From the NCBI GenBank assembly GCA_003153575.1, contig PLZW01000035.1, positions 176,148 through 240,147 of the forward strand: DNA of 64,000 nucleotides, read 5' to 3'. Below are positions 40,911 through 50,187 of this stretch, piece after piece. This DNA is from Acidimicrobiaceae bacterium (lineage in GTDB: Bacteria > Actinomycetota > Acidimicrobiia > Acidimicrobiales > RAAP-2). Both the position numbers and the translations under genes were made by a program. Position 1 is the first letter of the stretch. Each line of letters begins with the position of its first letter. A model generated the notes under the pieces. It searched no databases. It was not told where the DNA came from and saw nothing but the letters and a program-made list of their open reading frames with translations.

Positions 40911-41762
40911 TCAGTCGGGCCGGGGCAGGCCCATCGGGTTCGGGTAGGAGATGATCTCGGCGGCACGTACGGCCGCCGCCACCGAGGACAGCCCCCGGAA
41001 GAGCACGGCGGCGTCCTCGTCCGACGCGCGTCCGGTCACCATGCCGGCCAGGTCGTCGGTCGTCCCTTCGATCCACCGGCGCAACCCCGCGCCGTCCGGC
41101 GTGACGCCCCCGGCATCCACCAGGCCGCGGCGGACGAGCCGGCCACGGGCGTAGGACCACTCGTCCTCCGACCATCCCCGAGACTTGCGGAGCAGTTCGA
41201 CGGGCAGATCCTCGGACGCCGCGAAGAGGACGAGAGCCTCGCATCCGTCCAGCCCGGCCGCGGTCAGGGCGGCCACGTGCCCGTCCCCACGGTGCTCCCG
41301 CAGGCAGGTGCACCAATACCAGAGGGCCGCTACCGGATCGTCGGGCTCGCCCGTCGCCCGGGTGGCGGCGAACAGGGGCCGGCCGGCATCGGGGACGCCG
41401 TCGAGGAGCGCCCGCAGACCCGGCACCAGGGTCCCTGCGGTCCGGGCCACCCCGGAGTCGACCCGGCCCAGCACCTGGGCGGCGGCGTGGGATCTCGTGG
41501 TCCACACGTCGGCCGGCGAAGCGATCGTCCACGCCTCGGGCAGGGCTCGGCGGGCCCGATCCGGGTGGAAATTGAAGAACGATGCCGTCACCGGCTCGGG
41601 CCCTACCGGACCGAAGGGCGCCGCCCGACCGGCGAAGTAGCCCATCCAGAAGCCCCGGAACCCGAGGCCGTCCATGGCGGCCAGGCACTCGGGGTCGAAG
41701 TAGACGACGGCGTGTACCGATTCGAATGCCATCCACCAGTCCCGTGGCGTGGGTACCGTCAT
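40911..41762 (-). CDS. SCO6745-like family protein (unknown function)
   Basis: WWMAFESVHAVVYFDPECLAAMDGLGFRGFWMGYFAGRAAPFGPVGPEPVTASFFNFHP. Confidence 0.72.
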   Translation of the reverse strand: MTVPTPRDWWMAFESVHAVVYFDPECLAAMDGLGFRGFWMGYFAGRAAPFGPVGPEPVTASFFNFHPDRARRALPEAWTIASPADVWTTRSHAAAQVLGRVDSGVARTAGTLVPGLRALLDGVPDAGRPLFAATRATGEPDDPVAALWYWCTCLREHRGDGHVAALTAAGLDGCEALVLFAASEDLPVELLRKSRGWSEDEWSYARGRLVRRGLVDAGGVTPDGAGLRRWIEGTTDDLAGMVTGRASDEDAAVLFRGLSSVAAAVRAAEIISYPNPMGLPRPD

Positions 41763-41781
41763 GTCATCGGTCGCGACGGGC

Positions 41782-43101
41782 TCAGTCCGTGGCGGTGCCG
41801 GCGCCCGCCGCCGGACCCGACCCGACCGGGGTGGCTTCGACGGGTGGATCGCCCGCGGGGGCGCGCCGTGCCCCGTACAGGCCTACGAGCATCACCACGA
41901 ACAACGTGACCAGGACGATGATCAATGCCACCAGGACCGTCGGCTGGTTCCACAGCACGAGTACCGCCAGGCCGAGCACGAGCACGCCCCACTGGAATGC
42001 CTTCCGGTGCCCAGCAACGGTGTTGTAGACGGGACCACTCGACAGCCACGACGGTGTCTTGCGCTCGTGCATCCAGCGCCGGACCGGGCCGAGTCCCACA
42101 ACAAAGGCCACGATCGCCACGATGGCGGCAATGGCCAGGATCCACCGGACGGAGTCGAGCAATGCGGCGTCGACGGTGTCGATGACAGCGGCGGTCGCCT
42201 CCTTCGACTGGTGGACATCGAGGGACGACAGGTACTGATTCCGACCGACATTGGCCGCGATCAACAACAGAGCCATCGACACGGCGAGGCCCGACGCGGC
42301 ATGGACCAGGCCCCGTCTCCGATCACGGGCCAACAAGACGGCGCCGGCAAACATCAGGATCGAGACGATCGGCAGCACCAGTGCCAGGTGATTGAGGAAC
42401 TTGATCCATCGCTGCAGCTTGGCCAACTGGTCCGATTGGAAGAGCACTAGAGGGGCGCCGTTGTAGTTCGGGATCTTGTTGAACACCGAGAGACCGCGTG
42501 CAGACAGCTGTTGCTTGGCCGCGTTCTCCACCTGGGTCAGATCCACGGTCACCTGACCGTTGGTTGACTGGAAGGCGCCGACTTTGTTGCCGAGCAACAG
42601 GTCGTCGACCTGCGCATGCGAGCGGCGGACCGACTCCTCCCAGAGGCTCTGGAATCGGGGGCTCTGCACCAGCTTCAACGTGATCTGGTACGTGGCGGTG
42701 TGGACGGCATCCGTGATCGGATTGGCGAGGAACCCGGCTTTCTCAGGTAGGGCGTTCTTCACCCGCTGCTCGACGTTGGTCCGACCGACAAGGTTGTCGC
42801 TGACCTTGGTGGCGACGACCGTCTGGATCGCCTTGTCCTTGGCCAGCGGAGCCACCGTGGCCACGAACGTGTCGGTGTTGAGCAACTCGTTGCGGGCGTA
42901 GACAATGACCACCGACAGGACCGCCAGCAGACAGGCGAGGACGATCAGTACCCAGGACGCGATCGTGCGGCCCGGGCGGCCCCTGGGCTTCGACGACGCC
43001 GCCACCTGGTGCCGGAGCGACTCGTTCTCCTCCTCCAGGACCTCGACTTCGCGCTGGGGTTCGTCCGGGTCCCGCTCACCCGCCAGAGGTTCGTTCGTCA
43101 C
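41782..43101 (-). CDS. Hypothetical membrane protein with N-terminal coiled-coil segment
   Basis: EVEVLEEENESLRHQV coiled coil, then TM, extracellular region and C-terminal TMs; GTG start at 43101. Confidence 0.75.
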   Translation of the reverse strand: MTNEPLAGERDPDEPQREVEVLEEENESLRHQVAASSKPRGRPGRTIASWVLIVLACLLAVLSVVIVYARNELLNTDTFVATVAPLAKDKAIQTVVATKVSDNLVGRTNVEQRVKNALPEKAGFLANPITDAVHTATYQITLKLVQSPRFQSLWEESVRRSHAQVDDLLLGNKVGAFQSTNGQVTVDLTQVENAAKQQLSARGLSVFNKIPNYNGAPLVLFQSDQLAKLQRWIKFLNHLALVLPIVSILMFAGAVLLARDRRRGLVHAASGLAVSMALLLIAANVGRNQYLSSLDVHQSKEATAAVIDTVDAALLDSVRWILAIAAIVAIVAFVVGLGPVRRWMHERKTPSWLSSGPVYNTVAGHRKAFQWGVLVLGLAVLVLWNQPTVLVALIIVLVTLFVVMLVGLYGARRAPAGDPPVEATPVGSGPAAGAGTATD

Positions 43102-43222
43102 CCGGTCAACTGTACCGGCGGCTCCAGCCGCCGCCGGGGACGCCCCACATCCCGGACGCGGCGATGGCCGCCCATCGTGCGCCAGGCACAACGGCGGCCA
43201 TCCACCGGGACAACCAGGTGCG

Positions 43223-43615
43223 TCAGGCCAGAATCTTCGCCTTCTGGGTGTCGAACTCGGCCTGGGTGATCGCGCCCTTCTCCTTGAGGTCGGCCAGCTT
43301 CGTCAGCTCGTCGGCGCTGCCACCGGAGCTGGCGGCCTCCTGCACGTAGGCGTCGAACGCCTTCTGCTGCTGGGCTGCCTGCTCCGCTGCACGCTCGTGC
43401 ATCTTGCCGCCACGGGCGATGAGGTACACGAGCACGCCGAGGAACGGCAGGATGATCACGAAGAGCACCCAGAGCGCCTTCGCACCACCGCCGAGGTCGT
43501 GGCTCCGGAAGATGTCCATGAAGATGGAGATGAGCAGCCAGATCCAGAGGACGAACACGAAGAACATGAACATCATCCAGATCAGGCTCAAAATCGGATA
43601 GTTGTAGGCAAGCAT
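43223..43615 (-). CDS. PLDc_N-like membrane protein with C-terminal SHOCT domain (paralogue A)
   Basis: GGGAKALWVLFVIILPFLGVLVYLIARGGKMHER...LTKLADLKEKGAITQAEFDTQKAKILA. Confidence 0.88.
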   Translation of the reverse strand: MLAYNYPILSLIWMMFMFFVFVLWIWLLISIFMDIFRSHDLGGGAKALWVLFVIILPFLGVLVYLIARGGKMHERAAEQAAQQQKAFDAYVQEAASSGGSADELTKLADLKEKGAITQAEFDTQKAKILA

Positions 43616-43803
43616 GTGGTGTTGCTCCTTACACGGGATTGAAGCCGCCTTACGCGCCGGCGGCGGGACCACATTAACCGGCAGGCCCCGTCGCATCGGG
43701 GACCTGGAGTGGAGGCGCCCACCAGGCCCATAGGCCGTGATCTCGCCGCGGACGCCCCTGGTCACCTAACCTCGGACCAGCACCGAACCGGAGGCCGACG
43801 ACC

Positions 43804-43902
43804 TTGTTCTACATCCTGATCTTCGGACTCCTGGCCGTCGTGCTGATCGTGGCCTTCGCCAAGAAGTGGAGCTCGCGCAACAAGTGGCCCGACGATGAGT
43901 GA
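43804..43902 (+). CDS. 32-aa single-TM microprotein (absent from ORF track)
   Basis: LFYILIFGLLAVVLIVAFAKKWSSRNKWPDDE from TTG; GGAGG SD at 43790-43794 with 9-nt spacing; stop overlaps the ClC start region. Confidence 0.55.
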   Translation: MFYILIFGLLAVVLIVAFAKKWSSRNKWPDDE

Positions 43903-45343
43903 CGCGGCGACCCCTGCTCCGGCGCCGGCGGCGGCTTCTCCCGACCCGGCGCAACTGCTGCAGTCGAAGAGCTACCTGCAGTTGCTGGCGCTGGCTGCAC
44001 TGATCGGTGTCCCGATCTCGGCTGTCGCCTACTTCTACCTGGCACTGGTCGGCCACCTCCAGACGTGGCTCTTCACCTCCGTCCCGACCGCCCTCGGGTT
44101 CCACGGCACACCCGTGTGGTGGCCGCTGCCGATGCTGCTGGTGGCCGCCGTGCTGGTCGGCCTCACCATCACCTACCTCCCAGGCACGTCCGGTCACGAG
44201 CCGGCCGAAGGGTTCCATACGGGCGGCACCCCGCTCCCGGTCGACCTCCCCGGCATCATCGTGGCCTCAATTGTCACCCTGTCGCTCGGGGCCGTCCTCG
44301 GACCCGAGGCACCGCTCATCGCCGTCGGCGGCGGACTGGGCGTGCTCGCCGTCCACCTCGCGGCCCGGGACGCGCCGCCCATGGCGGCCACGGTCATCGC
44401 CGCGGCCGGCAGCTTCGCCGCCATCAGCACGCTGCTCGGCTCACCCATCATCGGAGCATTCCTCCTGATGGAGGCATCCGGTCTCGGCGGCCCGCTGCTC
44501 GGAATGGTGCTCGTGCCCGGACTCCTCGCCGCCGGCATCGGCACCCTGATCTTCATCGGGCTCGACCAGTTGACCGGTCTCGGCACGTTCTCCCTGGCCA
44601 TCTCCGGACTGCCGACCTTCAGCCATCCGACCGGCACCCTCTTCCTGTGGGCCGTCGCCATCGGGGTACTGTCCACGTTCCTGGGAACGGCCATCCGGCT
44701 CGGTGGGCTTGCCGCCCAGTCCCTGGTCCTGAAGCATCGGCTGGCCTGGACGATTGCGGCGGGCACGGTGGTGGCCGGATCGGCGATCGCCTTCGCCGAA
44801 CTGACCCACAAGAGCGCCCAGAACGTCCTGTACTCGGGGCAGAACGCACTGCCCGGACTCGTGCTCCACGCGTCGACCTGGACCGTCGGCGCACTCATCG
44901 TGCTCATTGTGGCCAAGTCGATCGCGTACGCCACCTCGCTGTCCGCGTTCCGGGGCGGCCCGATCTTTCCCGCCATGTTCATCGGAGGAGCCATCGGCGT
45001 CGCCGGCTCACACCTGCCGGGCATGGTCCTGGTACCCGCCGTGGCCATGGGAATCGGAGCCATGACGACGGTCATGCTCCGTCTTCCCCTCACGGCGACG
45101 CTGCTCGCCGTGCTGCTGGTCTCGAGCGACGCGCTGGCCGTCACCCCCCTGGTCATCGTGGCCGTCGTCGTCGCCTACGTGCTGACCGCCCGGTTGCCCC
45201 AGCGTCCGGCCGACCTCCGGGGCCACCGTGCACCACCGACTACGCCAGCAACTCCGACAGCACCTGCAGCACCTGCAGCACCTGCAGCACCGGCAGCACC
45301 TGCAGCACCGGCAGCACCTGCAGCACCGGCCGGAGCCGGCTGA
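43895..45343 (+). CDS. ClC-family chloride channel/transporter
   Basis: LPGTSGHEPAEGFHTGG, SLGAVLGPEAPLIAVGGGLG, FRGGPIFPAMFIGGAIG motifs; multi-TM. Confidence 0.88.
   Translation: MSDAATPAPAPAAASPDPAQLLQSKSYLQLLALAALIGVPISAVAYFYLALVGHLQTWLFTSVPTALGFHGTPVWWPLPMLLVAAVLVGLTITYLPGTSGHEPAEGFHTGGTPLPVDLPGIIVASIVTLSLGAVLGPEAPLIAVGGGLGVLAVHLAARDAPPMAATVIAAAGSFAAISTLLGSPIIGAFLLMEASGLGGPLLGMVLVPGLLAAGIGTLIFIGLDQLTGLGTFSLAISGLPTFSHPTGTLFLWAVAIGVLSTFLGTAIRLGGLAAQSLVLKHRLAWTIAAGTVVAGSAIAFAELTHKSAQNVLYSGQNALPGLVLHASTWTVGALIVLIVAKSIAYATSLSAFRGGPIFPAMFIGGAIGVAGSHLPGMVLVPAVAMGIGAMTTVMLRLPLTATLLAVLLVSSDALAVTPLVIVAVVVAYVLTARLPQRPADLRGHRAPPTTPATPTAPAAPAAPAAPAAPAAPAAPAAPAGAG
45258..45329 (+). repeat. 9-bp tandem repeat (CAGCACCTG/CAGCACCGG) x8 encoding the Ala/Pro tail of the ClC protein
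   Basis: Eight contiguous 9-mers with T/G alternation at position 8. Confidence 0.95.
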
Positions 45344-45346
45344 TCG

Positions 45347-46546
45347 GTGCTCGCCGACGCGTCCCAGGCCGCCCACTCGGCCGTCGCCCAGATCACTGCG
45401 ATCGCACTCGGGGCTGCACTGGTCGCCTCGGTCCTGCTCTCCGCAGTCGAGACGGTGGTGCTCCCCCGTAACTCCTTCACCCGGATCACCCGGGCGACCT
45501 TCGCCGTGGCCAACCGCGTGCTTGTCCACGACGGTCCGAACCGCGAGCGCTCCACCCGCAGGCGCGGCCTCTACGCACCGGTGGCCCTGGTGACGCTGCC
45601 CCTGGTGTGGATGCTGGCGGTCATCGTCGGCTTCACCTTCATCTTCTGGGGGGCCGACGCCGGCTCGTGGCAGAAGTCGTTCGAGGTCAGTGGCTCGTCG
45701 GTCACCACACTCGGGTTCTCGGCCCCCTCGGGGAGCCTCCGCACCTGGATCAGCTTCGTCGAAGCCATCATCGGGTTGGGGCTCGTTGCCCTCCTCATCA
45801 GCTATCTGCCGACCATCTACGCCGCCCATCACGACCGGGAGAAGGGCATCCGCACCCTCCGTCCCTTCGCGGGAACACCACCCTCGGGAGTCGGGCTACT
45901 TCTCAACCTGAGCCGGTTCCAAGCGGTGGACAACCCCGACCTGTGGCGGACAGCATCGGCGTGGCTGCTCGAACTCGATCAGACGCACTGCTCGTTCCCC
46001 GCCCTGTGCTACTTCCCCGAAAGCGATGACACCCAGTCGTGGGTGGCCACAGTGGGCTCGCTCCTCGACGCTGGGGCCCTCCTCCTCTCGGCCAACCCCA
46101 TCGAATGGGGCGAAGAGGCCACGATCCGCCACCAGGGTCCGATGATCGTCCTCGCCAACGGCGTGCCCACTGTGATCGAGATCGGTCGGGCGGCGGGGCT
46201 CCCGATCGCCCAGCCCGTCCCGCTCGTCGAACTCCTCCCCGACGGTTCCGGAGTCGCCCCGCCGATCTCCGTGTCCCGGGACGAGTACCTGGCGGCCGTC
46301 GACCGCCTCACCGACATCTTCACGATCGTCGACGATCAGCGCCAGGACGCCTGGCTGCGGTTCGCCGCAGTGCGCGCCTCCTACGACGAGGCGCTCCGCG
46401 GGCTCGCGGGCCTGACGCTCTCGCTGTCTGCTCCCTGGACCACGGACCGACCCGCCGCCGTCGGACGACCACGTCTGCTGACCAGCAAGCCGATCCCCGT
46501 CGACTGGTCGTTGCCCGCCTCCGAGCAAGACACAGGTGGTGGCTGA
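45347..46546 (+). CDS. Ion-channel-like membrane protein with K+-channel-like P-loop remnant
   Basis: FEVSGSSVTTLGFSAPSGSLRTWISFVEAIIGLGLVALLISYLPTIYAAHH; GTG start 3 nt after ClC stop. Confidence 0.65.
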   Translation: MLADASQAAHSAVAQITAIALGAALVASVLLSAVETVVLPRNSFTRITRATFAVANRVLVHDGPNRERSTRRRGLYAPVALVTLPLVWMLAVIVGFTFIFWGADAGSWQKSFEVSGSSVTTLGFSAPSGSLRTWISFVEAIIGLGLVALLISYLPTIYAAHHDREKGIRTLRPFAGTPPSGVGLLLNLSRFQAVDNPDLWRTASAWLLELDQTHCSFPALCYFPESDDTQSWVATVGSLLDAGALLLSANPIEWGEEATIRHQGPMIVLANGVPTVIEIGRAAGLPIAQPVPLVELLPDGSGVAPPISVSRDEYLAAVDRLTDIFTIVDDQRQDAWLRFAAVRASYDEALRGLAGLTLSLSAPWTTDRPAAVGRPRLLTSKPIPVDWSLPASEQDTGGG

Positions 46547-46752
46547 AGGGCTCGCAGCCGGCGAGGTGGCGGGGAGATCTCGCGCCAAAAACGGCACACC
46601 GCCCGCTGCGGCGGCCGCCGCCCTCGACGCCAAAGCGCAGACCCGCTGGAACCATTCCACCGCCAGCGGTCGCCGTAAGGCACGCAGACCCCGTCGGGAC
46701 TTTGCCTGCGTTACGTTATCGACAGGTTCAACATCCTGAAGGAGAATCCGCT

Positions 46753-47145
46753 ATGACTGCCTATACGTATCCGCTGGCCGACCTGTTCGGCACCATGCTC
46801 GGCATCTTCGTATTCCTCATCTGGTTCTGGCTGCTCGTCATCATCTTCGGCGACATCTTCCGCAGCCGGGACATGGGCGGCGGTGCCAAGGCGCTCTGGG
46901 TGCTTTTCGTGATCATCCTCCCCTTCCTCGGAATCCTCGTCTACCTGATCGCCCGCGGCGGCAAGATGCACGAGCGGGCCGAGCAGGCGGCCCAGCAGCA
47001 GCAGCAGGCGTTCGACTCCTACGTGAAGGAGACCGCCGGTGCCGGCAACAGCGTCGACCAGCTGGCCAAGCTGGCCGACCTGAAGCAGCAGGGCGTCATC
47101 ACCGATGACGAGTTCGAGGCGCAGAAGGCCAAGCTCTTGGCGTAA
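46753..47145 (+). CDS. PLDc_N-like membrane protein with C-terminal SHOCT domain (paralogue B)
   Basis: GGGAKALWVLFVIILPFLGILVYLIARGGKMHER...LAKLADLKQQGVITDDEFEAQKAKLLA; AGGAG SD. Confidence 0.9.
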   Translation: MTAYTYPLADLFGTMLGIFVFLIWFWLLVIIFGDIFRSRDMGGGAKALWVLFVIILPFLGILVYLIARGGKMHERAEQAAQQQQQAFDSYVKETAGAGNSVDQLAKLADLKQQGVITDDEFEAQKAKLLA

Positions 47146-47286
47146 GGAGTGTGCTCGAGGCGGGTCGGTGCGCGATGCTCCGGCCTGCCTCGATCCGCTT
47201 CCGGGGCTGGGAGGATCGTCAGTTCCCCGATGCGATGGGTCATCGGAATCCGCCGACGCGGTTTCGGACAGCGCCGACTGAGGGAG

Positions 47287-47601
47287 ATGCGTGTGGGTCG
47301 ATTTGCACAGCACACGAAACTGGTAGCTACCAGGGGGAATGCCGATCGGCTGGCCCGGAAGTTTCTCGATTCAGTCGAGATTCAGCGGGAAAATCCAGCC
47401 TGCGAGTTGATGATCGTCAGCAGATCGCCCGTGGATGTTGACGTTGTCTTTCTTACCGAAGTGTGGACGAGCGAATCCGATTGGGACGTAGCTCGAAGCA
47501 GTCCTGTCATCGCCGACTGGGCCAAGGACATGCCATCCCTGGTAGCTGAAGCGCCGCAGAGCGTCCGGCTCGATCCGCTCGGAGGGAAGGGGCTCTCGTA
47601 G
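47287..47601 (+). CDS. Antibiotic biosynthesis monooxygenase (ABM)-like protein
   Basis: KLVATRGNADRLARKFLD...NPACELMIVSRSPVDVDVVFLTEVWTSESDWD...LDPLGGKGL. Confidence 0.75.
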   Translation: MRVGRFAQHTKLVATRGNADRLARKFLDSVEIQRENPACELMIVSRSPVDVDVVFLTEVWTSESDWDVARSSPVIADWAKDMPSLVAEAPQSVRLDPLGGKGLS

Positions 47602-47678
47602 CGCAGCAACGGTCCCTTGTCTGTGGGAGCCACCCTGACCCCCACACCCGCGTATTGAGTGATCGGGGACACCTGGAA

Positions 47679-48104
47679 TCAGCGCAGTTCGGCCCGTGGG
47701 CGCACTGCAATCGTCACCCGTGCCGTGGCGCAGAGCCGGCCCTGATCGTCACGCATCTCGACGTCCCACACCCAAGTCGTCCGTCCCCTGTGTATGGCAA
47801 CGGCATTGCCGTAGACGGAACCTTCGGTGATCGGCCGCAGGAAGCTGGTGTTGTTCGACATTCCAAGAGCGGCACCGCCAGTGGAGTAGACCCCGCGTGC
47901 CGTCCCAGTCGAGGCGAGGGTCTCGGCAATGGCCGCATAGACGCCACCATGAATCATGCCCAAGGGCTGACACACCTGTGGTCGAACTGGCAAGCGGCCA
48001 GAGCAGTGGTCGACCGCGTCTCCATCATCCACGACAAGTCCGATCGTCGCGTCGAACGCCGACTCCAGAGGAACACGCAGGTTGTAGGGAGGAGAATCGG
48101 GCAT
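47679..48104 (-). CDS. PaaI-type hotdog-fold thioesterase
   Basis: GMIHGGVYAAIAETLAS, TSFLRPITEGSVYGNAVAIHRGRTTWVWDVEM; start at 48104 with GGAGGAG upstream on minus strand. Confidence 0.85.
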   Translation of the reverse strand: MPDSPPYNLRVPLESAFDATIGLVVDDGDAVDHCSGRLPVRPQVCQPLGMIHGGVYAAIAETLASTGTARGVYSTGGAALGMSNNTSFLRPITEGSVYGNAVAIHRGRTTWVWDVEMRDDQGRLCATARVTIAVRPRAELR

Positions 48105-48270
48105 GTTGCCGAGGTTACCTCTGGCCCAACCAGGTGCGATCATCCACGCCGAAGCTCCCGCACTGCCGGCGACGTTCGGGGGCAGGCGTACAGGGCGGGG
48201 CCATCGGTGGCGGGTGGCAGGTCGGAGGGTATTGCTAGCTTTGTCGAAGATCGACCGCAGGAGGAGCCAG

Positions 48271-48654
48271 ATGGAGAGCCCGATCGAAGTAGTGCGCAGG
48301 TTCTGCGCGGCCTGGTCCGAAAATCTTGAGGCCGTCGAGCTGGCCACATTCTTCACCGAAGACGCCATCTACCACAACATTCCGCTGGAACCGGTAACCG
48401 GCAGAGAGGCCATCGCCGACATGATCGGCACCTTCATCCGGCCAGGTGCGCCAGGCATCGAGGCCCTCGAGTTCCGCGTCATCAACATCGCAGCCGACGG
48501 TCCGATCGTGATGACCGAGCGGGTGGACGTCTTCACGCTCCCTGGCAAGTCGTTCGAGTTGCCGGTTATGGGGACCTTTGAGGTCAGGGACGGCAAAATC
48601 AACGCCTGGCGCGACTACTTCGATATGAACCAGTTTGCCAGCCGGATGGGATAA
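48271..48654 (+). CDS. Limonene-1,2-epoxide hydrolase / SnoaL-like protein
   Basis: VVRRFCAAWSENLEAVELATFFTEDAIYHNIPLEPVTGREAIADMI...WRDYFDMNQF; GAGGAG SD. Confidence 0.87.
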   Translation: MESPIEVVRRFCAAWSENLEAVELATFFTEDAIYHNIPLEPVTGREAIADMIGTFIRPGAPGIEALEFRVINIAADGPIVMTERVDVFTLPGKSFELPVMGTFEVRDGKINAWRDYFDMNQFASRMG

Positions 48655-48711
48655 GGCTGGACCCGCTACCGTCAGATCTGACGTTGCCCAACTCAACCGT
48701 GGCCCGGGCAG

Positions 48712-49575
48712 TCACCGCTGAAGTTCCGCCACACTTCCCAGCCCTCCCAGTTTATGTGGGTTGCGGATGGCGTAGATCCGGGTGATCTGACCGTCTTCTA
48801 CCATCAGACTGACCGCGGTTATTCCGCCATCGACGTCGAACCGAGCGCCCGGCATCCCGTTGAGCCAGATCGTGGTCACCGCGAGGTCCGGGAGCTCCAC
48901 TACGCGGGCCAGGAACGCCGCCACCCGTTCGATTCCCGCTATGGGTTTCCGCGCAGCCGTCACCAGTCCGCCGCCGTCGGCGATCAGTACCACATTTGGA
49001 GCAAGGATCTCCAACAATCCGTCCATGTCGCCAGAGGAGATGGCGGCCAGGAATCTCTTAACGGTCGCCTCCTGCTGGGCTCGGTCTACTGGCATTCGAG
49101 GCCGCCGCGCCGCCACGTGCTCACGGGCACGGTGTTCGATCTGCCGGACCGCCGCCGGACTCTTGCCTACGACGTCGGCAATCTCGTCATACGGCGTCTC
49201 GAATACCTCGTGCAGCACGAATACCACCCGCTCGGCCGGACCGAGGGTCTCCAGCACGGTGAGCATCGCGATCGAGACGTTCTCGGCGAACTCGACGTCT
49301 TCGGCCACGTCGGCCCTGGTGAGCAGCGGCTCGGGCAGCCACTCCCCCACATACTCCTCCCGACGACGGGACACGGTGCGCAGGCGATTCAACGCCTGGC
49401 GAGTGACGATTCGGACGAGATAGGCCCGCGGGTCACCAACCTCTGCCTGGTCAACGTCCGCCCACCGCAGCCAGGTCTCCTGTAAGACATCTTCGGCGTC
49501 GACCGCAGAGCCAAGCATTTCGTAGGCGACCGTGAAGAGCAGGCCGCGATGGGTGACGAACGGGTCGTCGATCAT
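48712..49575 (-). CDS. sigJ: ECF41-type RNA polymerase sigma factor (SigJ-like) with C-terminal SnoaL-like domain
   Basis: Sigma2 AYEMLGSAVDAEDVLQETWLRW, Sigma4 FETPYDEIADVVGKSPAAVRQIEHRAREHV, SnoaL-like C-term. Confidence 0.9.
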   Translation of the reverse strand: MIDDPFVTHRGLLFTVAYEMLGSAVDAEDVLQETWLRWADVDQAEVGDPRAYLVRIVTRQALNRLRTVSRRREEYVGEWLPEPLLTRADVAEDVEFAENVSIAMLTVLETLGPAERVVFVLHEVFETPYDEIADVVGKSPAAVRQIEHRAREHVAARRPRMPVDRAQQEATVKRFLAAISSGDMDGLLEILAPNVVLIADGGGLVTAARKPIAGIERVAAFLARVVELPDLAVTTIWLNGMPGARFDVDGGITAVSLMVEDGQITRIYAIRNPHKLGGLGSVAELQR

Positions 49576-50150
49576 GCCGACGAGGCTAGGGCGATCGGTT
49601 TGAGCTCACAGACGGCCGAGAACTCCTGCGACTCGACGCCCATGGCAACGTTGGAGCGGGCCATGAGGTTGGCGAGCGCAATGAACATGGTCAATTCCAC
49701 GAGGGCGGCCGGGCCGAGTGCCTTCAGCAGCCTGGCTGACAATTCGTCAGTGACGGTCGGTGGGGTCTGGGTCATTGCCTCGGCGTACTCCATGACGTCG
49801 CGCTCGAGCGGCGTGAATACTTCCGACACCCGCCAGCGGGGCACCTCACGCGCCTTGTCTAAATCGAGCCCCTGGTTGTGGGCAAAGAAGTAGCCCAAGT
49901 CCAAGCAGAAGCTGCAGCCGACCAGGCTGGCTGTCGCCATGTGGGCGAACGACTTCAGGCTCTCGTCACACTGGTCCCACTTCTGCGCCTTACGCCCGAC
50001 GTTGAAGCTGAAGTTCAGGACCTTCCGATTGTGCCAAGCCACCCCGACCGGATCTGGCACCTCGCCGAACATCTTGCGGGACATCCGCTTGACCAAAGCG
50101 CCATATAAGCCGGTCAACTCCGCTTTGGGGATCCTGAGGCTGCTCGACAT
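49572..50150 (-). CDS. Carboxymuconolactone decarboxylase/AhpD-like family protein
   Basis: ATASLVGCSFCLDLGYFFAH CxxC motif region; ATGA overlap with downstream sigma factor. Confidence 0.87.
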   Translation of the reverse strand: MSSSLRIPKAELTGLYGALVKRMSRKMFGEVPDPVGVAWHNRKVLNFSFNVGRKAQKWDQCDESLKSFAHMATASLVGCSFCLDLGYFFAHNQGLDLDKAREVPRWRVSEVFTPLERDVMEYAEAMTQTPPTVTDELSARLLKALGPAALVELTMFIALANLMARSNVAMGVESQEFSAVCELKPIALASSA

Positions 50151-50187
50151 GATGTCTCCTCCGATCGGTTGCTTGCTCTAGGCATAG

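Noticed and set aside
45258-45329. Tandem repeat considered as CRISPR or REP array
   Set aside because: Unit is 9 bp, contiguous without spacers and in frame inside the ClC gene; it encodes an Ala/Pro tail.
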